Part shown: positions 1-8,442 of the stretch, one piece after another
Layout: every line of letters begins with the position of its first letter
Numbering within the stretch: position 1 is the stretch's first letter
From: Mesorhizobium qingshengii
GTDB taxonomy: Bacteria > Pseudomonadota > Alphaproteobacteria > Rhizobiales > Rhizobiaceae
Length of the DNA stretch: 64,000 nucleotides
Assembly: GCF_900103325.1 (NCBI RefSeq)
Contig: NZ_FMXM01000008.1
Span: 62,001 to 126,000, forward strand
Direction: 5' to 3'
Position numbers and translations under genes: made by a program
The notes under the pieces: generated by a model
Told to the model about the DNA's origin: nothing
The model's database searches: none
Seen by the model: only the letters and a program-made list of their open reading frames with translations

Positions 1-3000
1 TGCGGCCGACATCGCCGATGAACATGCTTTCGAGACGAGGTTCGACCCGCACGATGAGCTCGAGGTCCTTCTCCTTGGCGCGGGTCGACACCAGCGTCGC
101 CACATCCTCGATCGCCTCGGCAAGGTTGAAGGGCGCCGGATCGAGCACCATCTGGCCGGCATCGATCTTGGAGAAATCCAGGATGTCGTTGATGATGGTC
201 AGCAGCGCGTTGCCCGATTTCACGATGATGTCGGTGAACGTCTTCTGCTTCGGGTCGAGGTTCGATTTGGCCAGCAGTTCGGCCATGCCGAGCACGCCGT
301 TCATCGGCGTGCGGATTTCATGGCTCATATTGGCGAGGAATTCCGACTTGGCGCGGTCGGCGAGCACGGCGCGCTGGCGCGCCTCGCGCAATTCGGCCTC
401 GCGCATCTTCAGCTCGGTGATGTCGGTGGTCGACCCGATCAGGTAGAGCGAACCGTCGGACGCGATCATCGCCCCCTTGCGGGCGAACTGGTGGCGCACG
501 CTGCCGTCGGCAAGCGTCACGGTTTCCTCGACCTCCTGGGTTTCGCCGCTGCGCAGCACGGCGAGGTCGCTATTGACGAAGGCTTCGCCATCCTGTCCGA
601 AAATCTCGATGTCGGTCTTGCCGAGCGCATATTCCCTACTAAGACCGGTGAGATCGCACCAGCCCTGGTTGACGTAGAACTGCCTGAGGTCGGAGCGCTT
701 GGCGTAGATCGAGACCGGCACGTTGTCGATCAGGCTGCGAAACACCTCGTTCTCGCGCATGCTCTCTTCCAGCGCACGCTCGCGCGCCTTGACCTCGGTG
801 ATGTCTGTGCTCGAACCGACCAGATGCACCGATCCGTCCAGCGCCACCAGGCGGCTCTTGCGCGTCATCAACTGCCGCAGCGTGCCGTCGCGATGGGTGA
901 CCGGCTCCTCGATCTCCCTGACGCGACCGGTGACGACGACCTCGGTGTCGTCGTGGCTGTAGCTTTCGGCATCATCGGTGCCGAACAGCTGGCGGTCGGT
1001 GCGGCCGATGACGTCTTCCTTGGCAATGCCGGTCAGCGCGCACCAGGCCTTGTTGACGAATTCGATGCTCAGATCCTGCGCCTTGATGAAGGCGGCCACC
1101 GGCAGCTCGTCCAGAACGTGCCGGAACAGATCGATCTGGCGCATGCTTTCCTGCAGCGCCTTTTCGCGGCTCTTGATCTCGGAAATGTCGACGCGCACGC
1201 CGATGAAGGTGCCATCCTCCGTCCGCATGTCGTAGACCTGATACCAGCGGCCATCGGGATTGAGACGCTCATAGGATGAGTTGGGCAAGCGGTAGCGGGC
1301 GAGAATGCCGTCGAGCCAGCGCTCGGGATCGCTGTCGTACAGTTTGTCGACTTCGGGGTCGCCACAAAGGCGGAAATAGCCGACCGAATGGCCAAGCGCC
1401 AAAGCCTCGCGGAAGGTGCGGCCTGCCTGCCATACGGGCTTCAATTCCGGCAGCGTGTCCTGCAGCTTGCGGTTGGCGAAGACGAACTTGTCGTCACGGT
1501 CATAGATGATGACGGCGGCCGGCAACGATTCCAGCACGGTCGCAAGGTTCTTGCGGGCATCCTCGGCTTCCGTCTCGCGGCGCTTCATGTCGGAAATGTC
1601 GAAGATGAAGCCGGCGACATAGTTGCGGCCGCTGGCCATACCGACGCGGCTCTTCCTGACGATACGCGAGCGGCCGGCGCCATCGGCCTCGAAATTTTCT
1701 TCCACTTCGTAGGGCCGTCCGGTGGCCAGCACGTCCCGTTCGCTCTGTTCGAAAAGCGCGACGTCGTTGAGCGTGAGGAAATCGCCGCCGGGCTTGCCGA
1801 GCATGGCCCGAGGCGTCTGGCCGAACAAGGTGGCGAACGCCTCGTTGACGAACACGAAGCGCAGATTGTCGTCCTTGACGAAGATCGGATCCTTGACGGC
1901 GTTGATGACCGCTTCCGCCAGCCGCGCTTTCTCCAGCGCGTCGGCAAGTTCGGCTTCGCGGTCCTTCATGTCGGTGACGTCGACATAGGAGATCAGCCGC
2001 CTGCCCCCGGCCAGCGGCGCCATCGACGAGATCAGCGTGCGGCCGTCGTTGCGCGGGAACTGCCGCGATCCGGCCGTGCCGGCCCTGATTTCCGCCTCGC
2101 GATCGGCGATATGCCGCTGCCACGTCGCGTCCTCGGAGCCATACGGGTCAACGTCGCGGCTGGCGTTCATCAGATCGCGGAAGTTGCAGCCGATCTCGGC
2201 GCGCCGGGCGTCGATCTGCCAGAAATCGTAGAAGGCACGGTTGATGACTTCGGCGCGCATGTCGGCGTCGAGGACGAGGACACCGATCGGCATCTGATCG
2301 ACCATGGTGCGGAGATTGGCGAAGGTTTCGGCGATCTTGGCGTTGGCGCTCTCGATCTCGGCATCGCGACGCTTGACCTCGGTGACCTCATAATAGGTCA
2401 ATAGCCGCTTGCCCCCGGACAGCGCCGTCACCGAGAACATCATCGTCCTCCCGTTGGCATGGGAAAACTCGCGGGGCGCGACGGAGCCGGCGCGAATCTC
2501 CTCGATGCGGGTGGCGAGGTAGCGCTGCCATTGCTGTTCGTCGATGTCGCCGTAGATGCCGTTGCGGCGGTTGAGCTCCATCAACAGGCTGAACGGAGCG
2601 CCGACGGTCACCGCGCCGTCCGGAATCCTGGAGAGGTCGCGATAGGCCTTGTTGACGATCAGCGTGTCGAGCCGGGCGTCAAGCAGCACGACCCCCATGT
2701 GCATGGCGTCCATCGTCCGCTCGAGATCGGCAAGATACTGGGCCGGCTCGCCGCCCGCCGGCGGCCCTTGCTCCAGCTTCTCGAAGGCGCCGGCCAGCGC
2801 CGTGACGTTGCGGCCGATGCCGCGATAGCCGGTGAATTGTCCCGTGTCGTCAAACCTCGGAAAACCCGTAGTCAAAACCCAGCGGCAATCGGCGCGACCG
2901 CCTTTCAGCTCATAGACGAAGTCGCGAAATGGCCGGTGCGCCTGCAGATCCTCCAGATGCGCGGCGGCACTGCGGTCGCCGTTCAGGACCTGCTTGAGGA

Positions 3001-3253
3001 AGTCGAAGCGGAATCGGCCAAGCACATCAGCTGGATCGATGCCGGTGGCTGCCTTGTAGTTTTGCGACAGCCAGGAGAATCGCAACTCGGCGTCGGTCTC
3101 CCAGATCCAGTCCGAACTGGCTTCGACCAGTTGGCGAAGCGCGTCGGCCGAATCCATGCCCGCGGCGCACGATGGTGCACCGTCGCCATGCGACGTCGAT
3201 TTGCGAGTCCCACGTTTGCCGCGCGTGCCGATTGCTTCGTCCGCGTCCGCCAT
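1..3253 (-). CDS. multi-PAS sensor histidine kinase (3' end outside window)
   Basis: About 1084 residues are visible and the frame is open to the window edge, so the C-terminus is missing. Reading the minus strand gives about seven tandem PAS-like blocks, with cores near residues 40, 180, 315, 450, 570, 710 and 835. Several end in the S/D-I-T/S-E-x-K-x-R-E linker typical between PAS and the next domain. A HisKA domain follows near residue 975 with the H-box core [10 protein letters not shown]. There is no signal peptide or clear membrane segment, so it is probably a cytoplasmic sensor. The H-box region is almost the same as that of the hybrid kinase at 39699-42038, so ATPase and receiver domains are expected beyond the edge. 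The ATG at 3253 is preceded by a G-rich stretch. The signal and partner are unknown. Confidence 0.9.
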   Translation of the reverse strand, partial: MADADEAIGTRGKRGTRKSTSHGDGAPSCAAGMDSADALRQLVEASSDWIWETDAELRFSWLSQNYKAATGIDPADVLGRFRFDFLKQVLNGDRSAAAHLEDLQAHRPFRDFVYELKGGRADCRWVLTTGFPRFDDTGQFTGYRGIGRNVTALAGAFEKLEQGPPAGGEPAQYLADLERTMDAMHMGVVLLDARLDTLIVNKAYRDLSRIPDGAVTVGAPFSLLMELNRRNGIYGDIDEQQWQRYLATRIEEIRAGSVAPREFSHANGRTMMFSVTALSGGKRLLTYYEVTEVKRRDAEIESANAKIAETFANLRTMVDQMPIGVLVLDADMRAEVINRAFYDFWQIDARRAEIGCNFRDLMNASRDVDPYGSEDATWQRHIADREAEIRAGTAGSRQFPRNDGRTLISSMAPLAGGRRLISYVDVTDMKDREAELADALEKARLAEAVINAVKDPIFVKDDNLRFVFVNEAFATLFGQTPRAMLGKPGGDFLTLNDVALFEQSERDVLATGRPYEVEENFEADGAGRSRIVRKSRVGMASGRNYVAGFIFDISDMKRRETEAEDARKNLATVLESLPAAVIIYDRDDKFVFANRKLQDTLPELKPVWQAGRTFREALALGHSVGYFRLCGDPEVDKLYDSDPERWLDGILARYRLPNSSYERLNPDGRWYQVYDMRTEDGTFIGVRVDISEIKSREKALQESMRQIDLFRHVLDELPVAAFIKAQDLSIEFVNKAWCALTGIAKEDVIGRTDRQLFGTDDAESYSHDDTEVVVTGRVREIEEPVTHRDGTLRQLMTRKSRLVALDGSVHLVGSSTDITEVKARERALEESMRENEVFRSLIDNVPVSIYAKRSDLRQFYVNQGWCDLTGLSREYALGKTDIEIFGQDGEAFVNSDLAVLRSGETQEVEETVTLADGSVRHQFARKGAMIASDGSLYLIGSTTDITELKMREAELREARQRAVLADRAKSEFLANMSHEIRTPMNGVLGMAELLAKSNLDPKQKTFTDIIVKSGNALLTIINDILDFSKIDAGQMVLDPAPFNLAEAIEDVATLVSTRAKEKDLELIVRVEPRLESMFIGDVGR

Positions 3254-3443
3254 GCCATCCCCACCCCGAAAACCAAGGCCGAACCCCCCTCCGCGGTTCG
3301 TCGGCGGAATGTGCCCGATAAGCATTAACGATCCGCTAACCTTAACGGCTGGTTAGAGAGCGATCTGCCGGCCCGGCCTGCGTTATTCCGCCCGGTTGTC
3401 GGCGAGCTCGTAGCCGCTATATAAGCACCTAGGGGTGTTGCTA

Positions 3444-3785
3444 ATGTTCGGACGGATTGTGCCTTTTTTCGTGGGCGTGTCGCTGCTTTCTGGCAGTGGC
3501 TGCTCGCGCACCTATGATGGCACCGTCGTCATCCCGAGGCCGCTCGATGTCCGGCGTTTCTGGGATCGGCCGCCGCCAAATGTCGAATACGCACAGTCGC
3601 AGGCCGAAACCGGCGCCTTTCCGGTGGCACCGCAGCCGCCGAGGCGCTTGTCCGAGGGCACCGCGCCGAGACGACACCAGACGAGGGTCTCGACGCCGCC
3701 ATCGCTGTCTTCCGGCCCCGAGAAGCCGCTGACCTGCAGGAACGTCAGCGAACCCGGCAAGAGAATTCGCATGGTCTGCGACTGA
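3444..3785 (+). CDS. small putative lipoprotein or secreted protein
   Basis: The ATG at 3444 sits 8 bases after an AGGGG ribosome site; a GTG at 3435 in the same frame is less likely because it would overlap that site. The 113-residue product begins with a short hydrophobic segment ending in a cysteine near residue 20 (SGSGC). This resembles a lipoprotein signal, but the -3 residue is not the usual leucine. The rest is proline-rich and low in complexity, with no domain I recognise. It stands alone between the divergent sensor kinase and a convergent small gene. Confidence 0.5.
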   Translation: MFGRIVPFFVGVSLLSGSGCSRTYDGTVVIPRPLDVRRFWDRPPPNVEYAQSQAETGAFPVAPQPPRRLSEGTAPRRHQTRVSTPPSLSSGPEKPLTCRNVSEPGKRIRMVCD

Positions 3786-3800
3786 CGAAAGGCGTTGCTT

Positions 3801-4037
3801 TTACAACGAAGCTGCTCCCTTTTTGGGCTCTGTGGCTCCGAGCTTGTCCAGCGCAAGACGAACCTGGCGCAAATCGTCCTGCCAGCCGTCATCGTCGTTC
3901 ATCGGGCTCTCCGACGCGGCTCGCTGCAATCCCCGCGCCTCGGACTCGATCTCGCGTAGCCCAGCGATCTTCTGCTCGGAGGTCAGGGCGTCGTCTTCGA
4001 CGATCTCCAGCACCCTCATTTCCCTGAATGTGGCCAT
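3801..4037 (-). CDS. small acidic conserved-type hypothetical protein
   Basis: The start was set at the ATG at 4037 because AGGAG lies just upstream; the open frame extends 10 codons further without a ribosome site. The 78-residue product is charged and predicted helical, with an acidic middle (MNDDDGWQDD). I see no membrane segment, signal peptide or known motif. It converges on the small gene at 3444-3785. Confidence 0.6.
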   Translation of the reverse strand: MATFREMRVLEIVEDDALTSEQKIAGLREIESEARGLQRAASESPMNDDDGWQDDLRQVRLALDKLGATEPKKGAASL

Positions 4038-4355
4038 GGCGTTTCTCCTGGCTGATGTCGATGACAACGCCGTGAACGCTCCTCCGTTCCAGGCGGATCG
4101 TGGGCCCTATTTCCGGCAGGCTCGCCGCAACCGATCAGCCATCGAATTCGGAACGGCTGTAGGTCAATCGGCCGGAAAGAAGGCCGGGCCGACCACGCGC
4201 AATGGCCGCTTGCTGGCTTCGATTGACTGGTGCTGGGCGGCCTCGGATTGCCGGTGGCTGGCAGCGCGACGAAGCCGCGATCAAACCATCGTTACCGGCC
4301 GCCCTCCTGAAACCTTTGCCCGACCTGCGGCGTTGATGGTCGAAGGAGAACGCAG
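4038..4355. other. intergenic region between divergent small genes
   Basis: These 318 bases separate two divergently read small genes, each with its own ribosome site. The region must hold both promoters, but I cannot point to convincing -35/-10 pairs. The long plus-strand open frame across it is the shadow of the minus-strand gene at 3801-4037. No RNA gene or repeat was recognised. Confidence 0.4.
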
Positions 4356-4571
4356 ATGTCGATCCATTTCACGGTCTCGGACCTGACAAGAAACCTGTTT
4401 CACTCACTTGGGCTGGATCACGAACGCGCGCCTAGGCCTCTCAGCCCTGAGCAGAAGCTGCTGTTGGAATGTTATCTGGCCGGCCAGATCCCGGAATCGG
4501 CCTGGAATGACTACGTCTTCGAGACGCCTGATCTTGCGCGCCATGCAGATGCCAGGCGCAGTCACCACTAA
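4356..4571 (+). CDS. small conserved-type hypothetical protein (71 aa)
   Basis: The ATG at 4356 follows a strong GAAGGAG ribosome site at normal spacing. The 71-residue product has a central hydrophilic helix (LSPEQKLLLECYLAGQ) and a histidine/arginine-rich tail. There is no signal peptide or membrane segment. The function is unknown; the ribosome site and coding-like composition are the main support. Confidence 0.65.
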   Translation: MSIHFTVSDLTRNLFHSLGLDHERAPRPLSPEQKLLLECYLAGQIPESAWNDYVFETPDLARHADARRSHH

Positions 4572-4645
4572 GCCCGCGTAATCATCACCAGCCCGAACGG
4601 CTCAAGGGGTCGTGCGCACCCGTCGGGGGCATGCCTGGCTTCGGC

Positions 4646-5014
4646 CTATTTTTTGGGAGAGGTGAATTGCAGCGTGAACACGTTGCCTGCCATGCCTTGC
4701 GCCAGCGTCGGCGAAAAGGATAAGGGCAGGCAATTCTGCAACGCCGTGGTGGCGGCCTCGACGAATGTTTTCTTCGCCTTGGCGTCGCCGTCCACCTTGA
4801 TTGCCGTCGGCCTCGGGGGGCCGATCAGCGTGCCGTCGCGCTTGAAGCTGAAGCTCAAGGTGACGCTGGCATTTCCGGCGTCGGCCGGCGGTGTCCAGCA
4901 TGCCTGGATCGCGGCCCTGACTTCGTTCATGGTGTTGAGCGACGCGGCAAACGACGGGCAGGCAATGCCTGCCGACATCACGCCCGCAATCGCAAGTCTG
5001 GCCACGCTTTTCAT
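4646..5014 (-). CDS. periplasmic protein with TolA/TonB C-terminal-like domain
   Basis: The start was moved to the ATG at 5014, where a cleavable signal peptide begins (MKSVARLAIAGVMSAGIACP, cleavage after PSFAA); the frame runs 72 codons further without signal-like sequence. The mature part of about 95 residues has the pattern IQACWTPP, then V-T-L-S-F-S-F-K-R-D-G-T-L, and ends in QNCLPLSF. This matches the C-terminal domain of TolA/TonB-type energy transducers, with two conserved cysteines. It has no anchor or long rod, so it is an isolated domain rather than true TolA. The role is unknown and probably in the envelope. Confidence 0.7.
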   Translation of the reverse strand: MKSVARLAIAGVMSAGIACPSFAASLNTMNEVRAAIQACWTPPADAGNASVTLSFSFKRDGTLIGPPRPTAIKVDGDAKAKKTFVEAATTALQNCLPLSFSPTLAQGMAGNVFTLQFTSPKK

Positions 5015-5290
5015 CGCAATCCCCACGTCTTCACCGTCAACCGACAATCCCTGCCGGACTGCCGAAATGGATGGTAAGGCCAACATCGGCAATGACAATA
5101 TCTCTCGGTAAAAAGTTGACCCCGAAGAGCGCTTGCACCGCCTGCTCGCCTCATCGCCGGCGATAGCGTGCGAAAAAGCAAAAAGGCCGGCATTGCGCCG
5201 ACCTTTCCTTTCACCTCGGCGCCAGTACATCCGTGGTCGCGGGGTGAATTGCCGGTAGTAGACAGGGTTTTGGTTAACGAGTCCTTAACC

Positions 5291-6169
5291 TCATGCTTTG
5301 GGCTGCGACCTCACATAGGCGATATAGCCGCGCACGTCGGCGGCCGGCTCGGCGTAGGCCTTGCCGAGCTTCTTCTCGATCGCCTCCACATAGTCCTTCG
5401 CCCATTTGGGCAAGGGGTAGTCGATGACGGCCAGGAATTCGAGCGTCGCCGCCAGACGGATGTCGGCGATCGAAGGGCTCGTGCCGCCGATGAACGGCTT
5501 GCCGTCCCTGAAGAAGCTGTGGAACACCTCCAGCGGTTCGGCGATGGCGGCCATGGCGGCCTTCTGGGCTTCGGACTTCTTGTCGGGGTGGGCGTCGCTG
5601 TGGCCGACCTCGCCGGCATATTGCGGGAAGCCGAGCGCCGGATAGGTGGCGCGCGCGACATAGGGGTAGAGCGTTCCGATCAGATAGAACATGGCGCTGT
5701 CGATCATGGCCCGCTTGGCCGGTGCCTTCGGATAGAACTTCTCCAGCCCATGCTTGTTGGCGAGATACTGCATGATGGCGCAGCTTTCCCACAGAACGCC
5801 GCGTGGCAGGCTCTTGTCCTCTATCATTGGCGTCAGATGCGCCGGGTTGCGCGCCATGTATTCGGGCGAGCGCGTGTTGCCCCAGGCGTCGGTCTCGGCA
5901 TGATCGAACCCGGCCGCTCTCGCAAACACCCGAACGGTCATGTTGTTGACGCTCGGCTTCAGCATGCTGAGCTTCAGCACCGGCTTCTTCGCCGACTTCG
6001 CCTTGGCCTTCGGTGCGGGTTTGGCGGTCGCCTTGGCTGCAGGCTTTGTCGCCGCCTTCGCGGCAGCTTTTGGTGCTGGCTTGGCTGCTGGCTTCGCAGC
6101 CTTCCCCACCGGCTTTGCGGCTGCCTTGGCCGCCGGCTTCTTTGCGCTCTTGGTTACAGTCTTTGCCAT
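5291..6169 (-). CDS. glutathione S-transferase-like protein with Lys/Ala/Pro-rich N-terminal tail
   Basis: The ATG at 6169 follows GGAGG, so the unusual N-terminus is translated. Residues 1 to about 63 are almost only Lys, Ala and Pro in PAAKA/KPAAK-type repeats like the tail of histone H1. From about residue 64 the sequence follows a GST fold: a thioredoxin-like part containing NPAHLTPMIED and ESCAIMQYLA, then an all-helical part with the PSIADIRLAATLEF motif. No catalytic Ser or Cys is obvious. It lies 29 bases after the VOC gene at 6199-6780 and is probably co-transcribed with it, suggesting electrophile detoxification. The tail may bind nucleic acid. Confidence 0.85.
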   Translation of the reverse strand: MAKTVTKSAKKPAAKAAAKPVGKAAKPAAKPAPKAAAKAATKPAAKATAKPAPKAKAKSAKKPVLKLSMLKPSVNNMTVRVFARAAGFDHAETDAWGNTRSPEYMARNPAHLTPMIEDKSLPRGVLWESCAIMQYLANKHGLEKFYPKAPAKRAMIDSAMFYLIGTLYPYVARATYPALGFPQYAGEVGHSDAHPDKKSEAQKAAMAAIAEPLEVFHSFFRDGKPFIGGTSPSIADIRLAATLEFLAVIDYPLPKWAKDYVEAIEKKLGKAYAEPAADVRGYIAYVRSQPKA

Positions 6170-6198
6170 TGTGTTCCTCCCTTTTGTTTTGGCTATCG

Positions 6199-6780
6199 TC
6201 AGTATGGGTTCTTCGGTGCCCGGTCGTTCGACAGGGTGGCGCGGGAACGCTCGATGAGCGCCTGGATCGCATCGGCGAGATGCACTTCCGCGATATTATA
6301 GTCGCCGCGCGCGACACGCAGCCCGTGCGCTTCCATCAGCACGTCTGCATGGGTGAAGCCCGCCGGCGGCTCGAAGCGGTAGGAGGCAAGCTCGATCAGC
6401 AGGCCGAGCGGATCCTCGAAATAGATCGAATCCATGAAGCCGCGATCCTTGACGCCGCTGTGCTTGATGCCGCGCTCGTCGAGCCGGCCGACCGCCTGCA
6501 GGAAGGTGACGCGCGACACCGCAAAGGCGATGTGATGGACGCAACCCGGATCGGTCGGCGTGCGCCGTTTCTCCGGCGTGCGGCTCTCGTCGGTGAAGAT
6601 GGTGATCAGCCGGCCGTCGCCCGGATCGAAATAGAGGTGGCTTTCCTTGGCCTTGTCGAGGTTGGGCTGCTCGAAGATGAACGGCATGCCGAGCACGCCT
6701 TCCCAGAAATCGATCGAGGTCTGGCGTCCGGCGCCGACCAGCGTGATGTGATGCACACCTTGCGATTGCAGTTTCTGCAT
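6199..6780 (-). CDS. VOC family (glyoxalase/dioxygenase-like) protein
   Basis: The ATG at 6780 is preceded by GGGAGGGAG; the open frame runs upstream but lacks a ribosome site there. The 193-residue product shows paired beta-alpha-beta VOC modules. Candidate metal ligands are the first histidine of VHHITL, a histidine in VHHIAF and the glutamate of GLLIELASY. The substrate cannot be told from the sequence. It is the first gene of a two-gene unit with the GST-like gene downstream, a pairing suited to removal of reactive aldehydes or aromatic electrophiles. Confidence 0.85.
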   Translation of the reverse strand: MQKLQSQGVHHITLVGAGRQTSIDFWEGVLGMPFIFEQPNLDKAKESHLYFDPGDGRLITIFTDESRTPEKRRTPTDPGCVHHIAFAVSRVTFLQAVGRLDERGIKHSGVKDRGFMDSIYFEDPLGLLIELASYRFEPPAGFTHADVLMEAHGLRVARGDYNIAEVHLADAIQALIERSRATLSNDRAPKNPY

Positions 6781-7027
6781 TGGTCTCCCTCCCGAGGCAT
6801 CAACTGCCCGTCCGGATCTGCTCGGGCAACGGCGTTCTGCGCGCCGCTCTAGCCGAGCCTGAGGATCCATGACGCGCGATGCTAATCCAATCGGCCCCGC
6901 TGCGCCAGAAGCGGCGAATGCGATCTAGGTTGGACGATTGGTGGAGAGCTCTGAGAAAGGTTTGCCCAAGACGCTGAAGATAGGCGATTGGGAACGAAAC
7001 CTTAGTTTCGGCCGCTTAGCACATTCG

Positions 7028-7360
7028 TCAGTCAAGAAAGATGATTTTCTTGAACGCCATCATCTCTCCCATGACGTTGCCACTATCATCGACCTGCTGC
7101 CCTTGCCCGACCGTAACCGTCACGCGTTTTCCCTTGTAGCGAGACGGCATCACGGTTTGCTCGTTCCAGCTTTCGCACTCGGGCGCGGCACACAGGCCAA
7201 CTTGCTCGGCCTTCTTGCGGTCGACGATGGTCAGATAGCAATTGTCACCACATTCGAAGCCTCGAATAGTACCCGTGATCTTCCTGTCCTTGGAGAACGA
7301 CGGGTTACACTGGGCAATCACGGACACGGAGACGAGGAGGGTCAAGGCCAGTTGTTTCAT
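7028..7360 (-). CDS. small secreted hypothetical protein
   Basis: The start was set at the ATG at 7360, where a signal peptide begins (MKQLALTLLVSVSVIAQ). The longer frame upstream would run through tRNA-Glu and is not real. The mature part, about 85 residues, has several cysteines (FECGDNCYL and CAAPECE) and a beta-rich look, which fits a small periplasmic or extracellular OB-like domain. I do not recognise the family. Confidence 0.65.
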   Translation of the reverse strand: MKQLALTLLVSVSVIAQCNPSFSKDRKITGTIRGFECGDNCYLTIVDRKKAEQVGLCAAPECESWNEQTVMPSRYKGKRVTVTVGQGQQVDDSGNVMGEMMAFKKIIFLD

Positions 7361-7419
7361 GCGGCCAACTTGCTGCAACAGGCCTTGCTGCGCAAGCATC
7401 ACATCTGGCAGAAAATCCT

Positions 7420-7494
7420 TGGTACGCCCAAGGGGAATCGAACCCCTGTTCCCGCCGTGAGAGGGCGGTGTCCTGACCGCTAGACGATGGGCGC
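7420..7494 (-). tRNA. tRNA-Glu (anticodon CTC)
   Basis: Read on the minus strand, a full cloverleaf forms. The acceptor arm pairs GCGCCCA with TGGGCGT, with one G-U pair at the base. The anticodon stem is CCGCC/GGCGG around the seven-base loop CTCTCAC, so the anticodon is CTC. The T arm is GGGG-TTCGATT-CCCC. The 3' CCA is encoded. CTC reads GAG, the favoured Glu codon in a GC-rich genome. Confidence 0.95.
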
Positions 7495-7584
7495 GTTCAA
7501 GAACCGGCGATATAGGCTGACGGCTGGGAAAAAGCAACTGGGGTTCGGCCGCTTTCTCTTGTCGAGGAAAAGTCGGCTGCAAGC

Positions 7585-7992
7585 CTATCGTTTCGGCTCG
7601 ATCAGGTCCCAGAGATTGCCGTGCAGATCGGCGAAAACCGCCACCGTGCCATAGGACTCGAAGCGCGGCACCTCGCGGAACTCGACGCCCTTCTCCAGCA
7701 TCGCCGCATGGTCGCGGGCAAAGTCGTCGGTCTCAAGGAACAGAAACACCCGGCCGCCGGTCTGGTTGCCGATGCTGTTCCTCTGTGCCTCGTCGGAAGC
7801 CTCGGCCAGGAGCAGCCTGGCGCCTTGCCCGTTGGCCGGCGCCACCGTCACCCAGCGCTTGCCGCCGCCGAGATCGACATCCTCGGCAAGCTGAAAGCCG
7901 AGCCGCTCGACATACCAGGCGATCGCCTCGTCATAGCTGGTGACGACCAGTGCCACGGTGGCGACCCGGCGATGTTCGGCGAACCCGGTCAT
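7585..7992 (-). CDS. VOC family protein (single-module glyoxalase type)
   Basis: This 135-residue protein is the length of a single-chain, two-module VOC protein that acts as a dimer. It has the typical start VATVALVVTSYDEAIAWYVE, a central RVFLFLETDDFARD strand-helix and the end FADLHGNLWDLIEP. This resembles the common bacterial VOC group with bleomycin-resistance-like or glyoxalase annotation. The substrate is unknown. It is a single gene downstream of tRNA-Glu in the opposite transcript order. Confidence 0.85.
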   Translation of the reverse strand: MTGFAEHRRVATVALVVTSYDEAIAWYVERLGFQLAEDVDLGGGKRWVTVAPANGQGARLLLAEASDEAQRNSIGNQTGGRVFLFLETDDFARDHAAMLEKGVEFREVPRFESYGTVAVFADLHGNLWDLIEPKR

Positions 7993-8023
7993 GTCCGAGG
8001 CCTACGCATTTGTTGCGGCCGGC

Positions 8024-8416
8024 TCATTTGTTGCGGATCGCGAAACGGCCGATCAGGCGGCGCTCGGCGATATCATAGACGAAGATCGTGCGGCTGCCGT
8101 CGGCAAGCTCGGCGTCGATCGAGACGCGATTGCCGGACAGCGACTGGCTGACCACCTTGGCGCCGACCGGCAGCACGATGTCGCCGCTGACCGGCTCGCC
8201 GGCAGGCGCCTGGATGTCGCCGGCCAGCGGCGGGGTCGCGGGCGGTGCGTTGCGCGCTTTGTAGACAAGGGCCCCGATCACCACCATAAGGGCAAGAACC
8301 AGCAGGCCGAGATTGATCCCGACGAAGCGGACGAGTTTCTTGCGCACCTTTTCGACCTCGGGGTCGAGCGGCTTCTCCCGACCTTCGACAATTGGGTCTT
8401 CCTCGGCGATGGCCAT
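8024..8416 (-). CDS. single-pass inner-membrane protein of unknown function
   Basis: The 130-residue product has a short charged cytoplasmic N-terminus, one membrane helix near residues 31-51 (INLGLLVLALMVVIGALVY) and a periplasmic C-terminal domain of about 70 residues containing GDIVLPVGAKVVSQSL. This layout recurs in a small Rhizobiales family found beside rluD; I do not know its function. It is divergent from rluD and the two starts are less than 30 bases apart, so their promoters must overlap the opposite genes. Confidence 0.75.
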   Translation of the reverse strand: MAIAEEDPIVEGREKPLDPEVEKVRKKLVRFVGINLGLLVLALMVVIGALVYKARNAPPATPPLAGDIQAPAGEPVSGDIVLPVGAKVVSQSLSGNRVSIDAELADGSRTIFVYDIAERRLIGRFAIRNK

Positions 8417-8442
8417 GGCAAAGCATTCCGGAACGATTTTCG

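Noticed and set aside
320..2404. Long plus-strand open frames over the first kinase
   Set aside because: They are antisense to the PAS/HisKA reading frame, which has clear domain motifs all along.
7361..7582. Upstream extension of the small secreted protein gene
   Set aside because: It crosses tRNA-Glu; the signal peptide start at 7360 explains the gene.
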